From: an uncultured Ruminococcus sp. | Lineage (GTDB): Bacteria > Bacillota > Clostridia > Oscillospirales > CAG-272 | Direction of reading: 5' to 3' | Assembly (NCBI GenBank): GCA_902797125.1 | Contig: CADBRS010000128.1 | Coordinates: 1-7,855 of the forward strand | DNA: 7,855 nucleotides | Shown: in pieces, positions 5,688 to 7,855 of the stretch | Layout of the letters: each line of letters begins with the position of its first letter | Position numbering within the stretch: the stretch's first letter is position 1 | Translations under genes and position numbers: made by a program | The notes under the pieces: generated by a model | The model's database searches: none | What the model was told of the DNA's origin: nothing | What the model saw: only the letters and a program-made list of their open reading frames with translations

Positions 5688-7187
5688 ATGAAAACTGCAA
5701 TCAGAATTATCTTGATGCTATTGGCAATTTGTATGTTAATTACAGCAGTTGCGTGCGGGACAACGACCGAAGTGAAGGAGTCTGAGACAAGACAAGGAGA
5801 TCAACCAGGAACGACTCCGGAGGAAACCGAGACCGAGGACGACAAATATGATGAATGGGGAAGAGAAAAGATTCCCTCGCCTTTCGACGTGGAAAAAACT
5901 AATTTTGATGATACGGTCATCACGATCATATACAAGACCCAAGACAGAGATTTCGTCTCTGAAGACAGGAACGGAGAAGTGGTCAATGATACCATTTTCG
6001 AACGTAATTTAGAGGCAGAAGAGGATCTTGGAGTGATTCTGGAAGGACGTTCTATCGACCATCATGATATAAGCAGCACGGTTCAAACTGCCCATCTTTC
6101 CGGCACGTCAGATTTCGATATCGTTGCCCACTACGCTTATTACGGAACGACAACCGCATTAGCCGGGTGTTACGAAAATCTTTTGACGGAACCGAATCTG
6201 CATCTGGATCAGCCTTATTGGAATCAGAACTACAGTGCCGTACAGAATATCAACAACAAGCAGTACTTTGCCATCGGCAGTATGAATATTCTCGTCATCG
6301 ACAGATCGCTGGGTGTGTTCTTCAACAAGAGCATGGTCAAGAATATGGGCCTTGAAAATCCTTATGAGACTGTCATCGACGGGAAATGGACCCTTGAAAC
6401 GCTGATCGATTACACTGAGAATTCCTGGCAGGATCTGAACAATAACGACAAGATGGATGCGGAGGACTATTTCGGACTGGGTTCTTCAGAAGGATACGGC
6501 GGATGGTTTTTACCCTGTGAATTGACTTTCGTTACGCAGGATGAATACGGATATCATGATTTGAATCTGGATATCGAACGTGCGTCTGATGCCATGGACC
6601 TGCTGATCACCATGTTTAAGAAGAACAACGGAGCGTTCGTAGATCAATACGGCGGTTCGGATGAGCCGGTCAAAATGTTTGTTAACGACCAGATCATGTT
6701 CCTTGTGAACAATGTTTTCCGCAATGAGCAGTTCAATGCCATGATCCGTAATATGAGCAGCGATTACGGCTTGATCCCACAGCCGAAACTTGATGAAATC
6801 CAGGAGAAGTATCATTGCTGGGTTCAGGATGCATATTCGACGATGTCTCTGATGTCCAATTGCAAAAACAAGGAGGCAGCATGCGCGGCATGGGATTATC
6901 TCAATTATCTTTCTTACATCGATCTGTATCCTGCATATACGGAAGTGATCGTGAAAGTCAAATATCTGAGAGACTCAGAATCGAGCAAATGTTTTGATTA
7001 TATCGTCGACGGTGCGATTTTCGATATCGGTGAATTGTACGGTTATGAAATCGGCGACCTGGCCCACGGTATGTGCCGGGAAATCATCAACACAGGCAAC
7101 AATCTCGTGGCCAGCAAATATGATTCGAACCAGGCAAAATGGCTTGCAAATCTTGAAAAGATCGATAACTTCTATTTTGACGAGTAA
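5688..7187 (+). CDS. Extracellular solute-binding lipoprotein (ABC transporter type)
   Basis: This is a 499-residue predicted secreted lipoprotein resembling the large family 1 extracellular solute-binding proteins, often linked to sugar or oligosaccharide uptake in Clostridia; the ligand is unknown. The start is fixed by AGGAGG at 5677-5682, 5 nt before the ATG. The N-terminus has a Lys/Arg-containing n-region, a hydrophobic segment (about 5-22), and a lipobox ending AVAC with Cys23 as the lipidation site; Ala at -3 is slightly less usual than Leu. A Thr/Glu/Asp-rich tether (about 24-55) follows. The mature part carries family-like segments: VVNDTIFERNLEAEEDLGV, RSLGVFFNKSMVKNMGL, GKWTLETLIDYT, and a 12-residue EF-hand-like loop DLNNNDKMDAED (249-260), probably Ca2+ binding. 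It has its own promoter and no permease or ATPase neighbour here, so it may feed a transporter encoded elsewhere or act as a sensor. Confidence 0.85.
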   Translation: MKTAIRIILMLLAICMLITAVACGTTTEVKESETRQGDQPGTTPEETETEDDKYDEWGREKIPSPFDVEKTNFDDTVITIIYKTQDRDFVSEDRNGEVVNDTIFERNLEAEEDLGVILEGRSIDHHDISSTVQTAHLSGTSDFDIVAHYAYYGTTTALAGCYENLLTEPNLHLDQPYWNQNYSAVQNINNKQYFAIGSMNILVIDRSLGVFFNKSMVKNMGLENPYETVIDGKWTLETLIDYTENSWQDLNNNDKMDAEDYFGLGSSEGYGGWFLPCELTFVTQDEYGYHDLNLDIERASDAMDLLITMFKKNNGAFVDQYGGSDEPVKMFVNDQIMFLVNNVFRNEQFNAMIRNMSSDYGLIPQPKLDEIQEKYHCWVQDAYSTMSLMSNCKNKEAACAAWDYLNYLSYIDLYPAYTEVIVKVKYLRDSESSKCFDYIVDGAIFDIGELYGYEIGDLAHGMCREIINTGNNLVASKYDSNQAKWLANLEKIDNFYFDE

Positions 7188-7204
7188 AATAATAAGTAAA
7201 ACTA

Positions 7205-7234
7205 TTGCAAAATATAAAGCAATTTTGCTATAAT
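7205..7234 (+). promoter_or_regulatory. Extended -10 promoter for the ferredoxin gene
   Basis: TTGCAA at 7205-7210 is a partial -35 match. It is separated by 18 bp from a perfect TATAAT at 7229-7234, preceded by TGC (7226-7228), which makes an extended -10. The predicted transcript starts near 7241, about 32 nt before the ferredoxin ATG. It lies in the short gap after the solute-binding protein, where no GC-rich terminator is seen, so readthrough from upstream is also possible. Confidence 0.7.
7207..7228 (+). repeat. Inverted repeat embedded in the ferredoxin promoter
   Basis: GCAAAAT (7207-7213) and ATTTTGC (7222-7228) are perfect complements around an 8-nt AT-rich spacer. An alternative pairing, ATTGC (7204-7208) with GCAAT (7219-7223), is nested with it. 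The repeat spans from within the -35 to the TGC of the extended -10, a typical operator position. It could instead be a weak AT-rich terminator for the preceding gene, or chance in AT-rich DNA. Confidence 0.45.
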
Positions 7235-7272
7235 GCCTGTGGGTTCTATTTCGCGTAATGGAGGTACTTAAA

Positions 7273-7446
7273 ATGGCTTATAAGATTTCAGATGACTGCA
7301 TCTGCTGCGGTTCTTGCGCAGGTGAATGTCCCGTCAATGCCATTTCTGAAGGCGACGGCAAATATGTGATCGATCCTGAAGCTTGCATCGAATGCGGCAC
7401 ATGTGCTGATGTTTGCCCTGTAGGCGCACCGAAGCAGGAAGAGTGA
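7273..7446 (+). CDS. 2[4Fe-4S] ferredoxin
   Basis: This small cytoplasmic electron carrier of the clostridial type would serve low-potential enzymes such as pyruvate:ferredoxin oxidoreductase or hydrogenase; the partner is not shown here. The 57-residue product has two cluster-binding motifs: Cys9, 12, 15 and 19 (CxxCxxCxxxCP) and Cys38, 41, 44 and 48 (CxxCxxCxxxCP), related by internal pseudo-twofold duplication. An additional cysteine at position 11 (CICCGSC) is not a usual ligand. I chose ATG 7273 rather than the in-frame ATG at 7258 because GGAGGT (7260-7265) then sits 7 nt upstream and the product begins MAYKISDDC, as ferredoxins of this class do. The length is normal. The gene has its own promoter and terminator, so it is probably mainly monocistronic. 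Confidence 0.95.
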   Translation: MAYKISDDCICCGSCAGECPVNAISEGDGKYVIDPEACIECGTCADVCPVGAPKQEE

Positions 7447-7464
7447 TTAATCAAATCGAAATAT

Positions 7465-7496
7465 CCGGGATTGTCTGACAGTCCCGGTTATTTTTT
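7465..7496 (+). terminator. Intrinsic terminator after the ferredoxin gene
   Basis: CCGGGATTGT (7465-7474) pairs with ACAGTCCCGG (7478-7487) around a CTG loop. This gives a 10-bp stem with one T-G wobble, followed by TTATTTTTT (7488-7496). It begins 18 nt after the ferredoxin stop. Its T-run ends only 9 nt before the next start codon, so it must either cut off that gene from ferredoxin transcription or be leaky. Confidence 0.9.
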
Positions 7497-7505
7497 GGGG
7501 GTGTT

Positions 7506-7855
7506 ATGGAAGATTGTGTCCGATCGGACGAAACAATGCAGGAGATCAACGGGTCGCTAAAACTGATCAGCAAAAAAGATGGGCTTAAATTCGGCACGGA
7601 CGCTTATCTGCTTGCAGCATTCGTGAGAAAAGATGCCGGAAAGCGCGTTGCGGATCTGGGAAGTGGAACAGGAGTCATCCCTTTGCTGCTGCATCATTAT
7701 GCAAAATGTGAAAAGTCGATCGCGGTCGAGATCATACCCGAATTTGCGGATCTGATTGCCAGAAATGCGGACATGAACGGCTTCAAAGAAAAAATGACCG
7801 TATTGTGCAGAGATGTCAGAGATGTTGCTCAGAAAGATATCGGCGGCGCGGTGGA
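7506..7855 (+). CDS. YabB/TrmN6-like tRNA adenine-N6 methyltransferase (5' part)
   Basis: This is a Rossmann-fold, S-adenosylmethionine-dependent methyltransferase related to YabB/TrmN6 (YfiC), whose enterobacterial member methylates A37 of tRNA1(Val) at N6. Only the first 116 codons are present; the frame is open to the window edge. Visible family features are the N-terminal block SLKLISKKDGLKFGTDAYLL (17-36), motif I DLGSGTG (50-56) for SAM binding, and the acidic VE at 74-75 of motif II, which would bind the SAM ribose. The NPPY catalytic motif expected of N6-adenine methyltransferases would lie beyond the right edge, so activity cannot be judged. ATG 7506 is preceded by the G-rich GGGGGTG (7497-7503), a weak ribosome site; ATG 7536 is an alternative but has no better site and would cut into the leader of the family homology. 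It follows a terminator with no obvious promoter of its own. Confidence 0.8.
   Translation, partial: MEDCVRSDETMQEINGSLKLISKKDGLKFGTDAYLLAAFVRKDAGKRVADLGSGTGVIPLLLHHYAKCEKSIAVEIIPEFADLIARNADMNGFKEKMTVLCRDVRDVAQKDIGGAV

Overview
The window looks like a chromosomal segment of an anaerobic, low-to-mid GC Gram-positive bacterium of the Clostridia type. Support for this comes from the order nusA - ylxR - ylxQ - infB typical of Firmicutes, a compact NusA without the C-terminal repeats of enterobacteria, strong AGGAGG ribosome binding sites, consensus TTGACT/TATAAT promoter elements, a clostridial-type 2[4Fe-4S] ferredoxin, and a lipid-anchored solute-binding protein of a kind that is abundant in gut and rumen Clostridia. 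The genus cannot be read from the sequence. All eight genes lie on the + strand and the last one runs off the right edge.

Region 1 (1-127) is a leader with no gene I can defend. It holds two short hairpins and a strong Shine-Dalgarno-like sequence placed unusually far from the nusA start. rimP, the usual upstream neighbour, cannot be recognised here.

Region 2 (128-5549) is a tight operon for transcription and translation: nusA (antitermination/pausing factor), rnpM/ylxR (small RNA-binding protein), ylxQ (L7Ae-type K-turn binding protein), infB (IF2 with an expanded N-terminal linker) and then a sirtuin-family NAD-dependent protein deacylase whose start codon lies 2 nt after the infB stop. 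A strong intrinsic terminator closes the unit. The usual followers rbfA, nrnA and truB are absent at this place; the sirtuin occupies the slot.

Region 3 (5550-7187) is a single gene with its own near-perfect sigma-A promoter, encoding a 499-residue lipoprotein of the ABC extracellular solute-binding class. No permease or ATPase gene is adjacent, so it is an orphan binding protein within this window.

Region 4 (7188-7855) holds a 57-residue 2[4Fe-4S] ferredoxin behind an extended -10 promoter that coincides with an inverted repeat, an intrinsic terminator, and, starting only about 10 nt after the terminator's T-run, the 5' part of a YabB/TrmN6-like tRNA adenine-N6 methyltransferase.

The window is mostly core housekeeping. 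I do not see a new defence system, mobile element, CRISPR array, tRNA or rRNA. The points most worth a second look are the sirtuin coupled to infB, the odd translation-initiation layout of nusA, the orphan binding protein, and the terminator pressed against the methyltransferase start.
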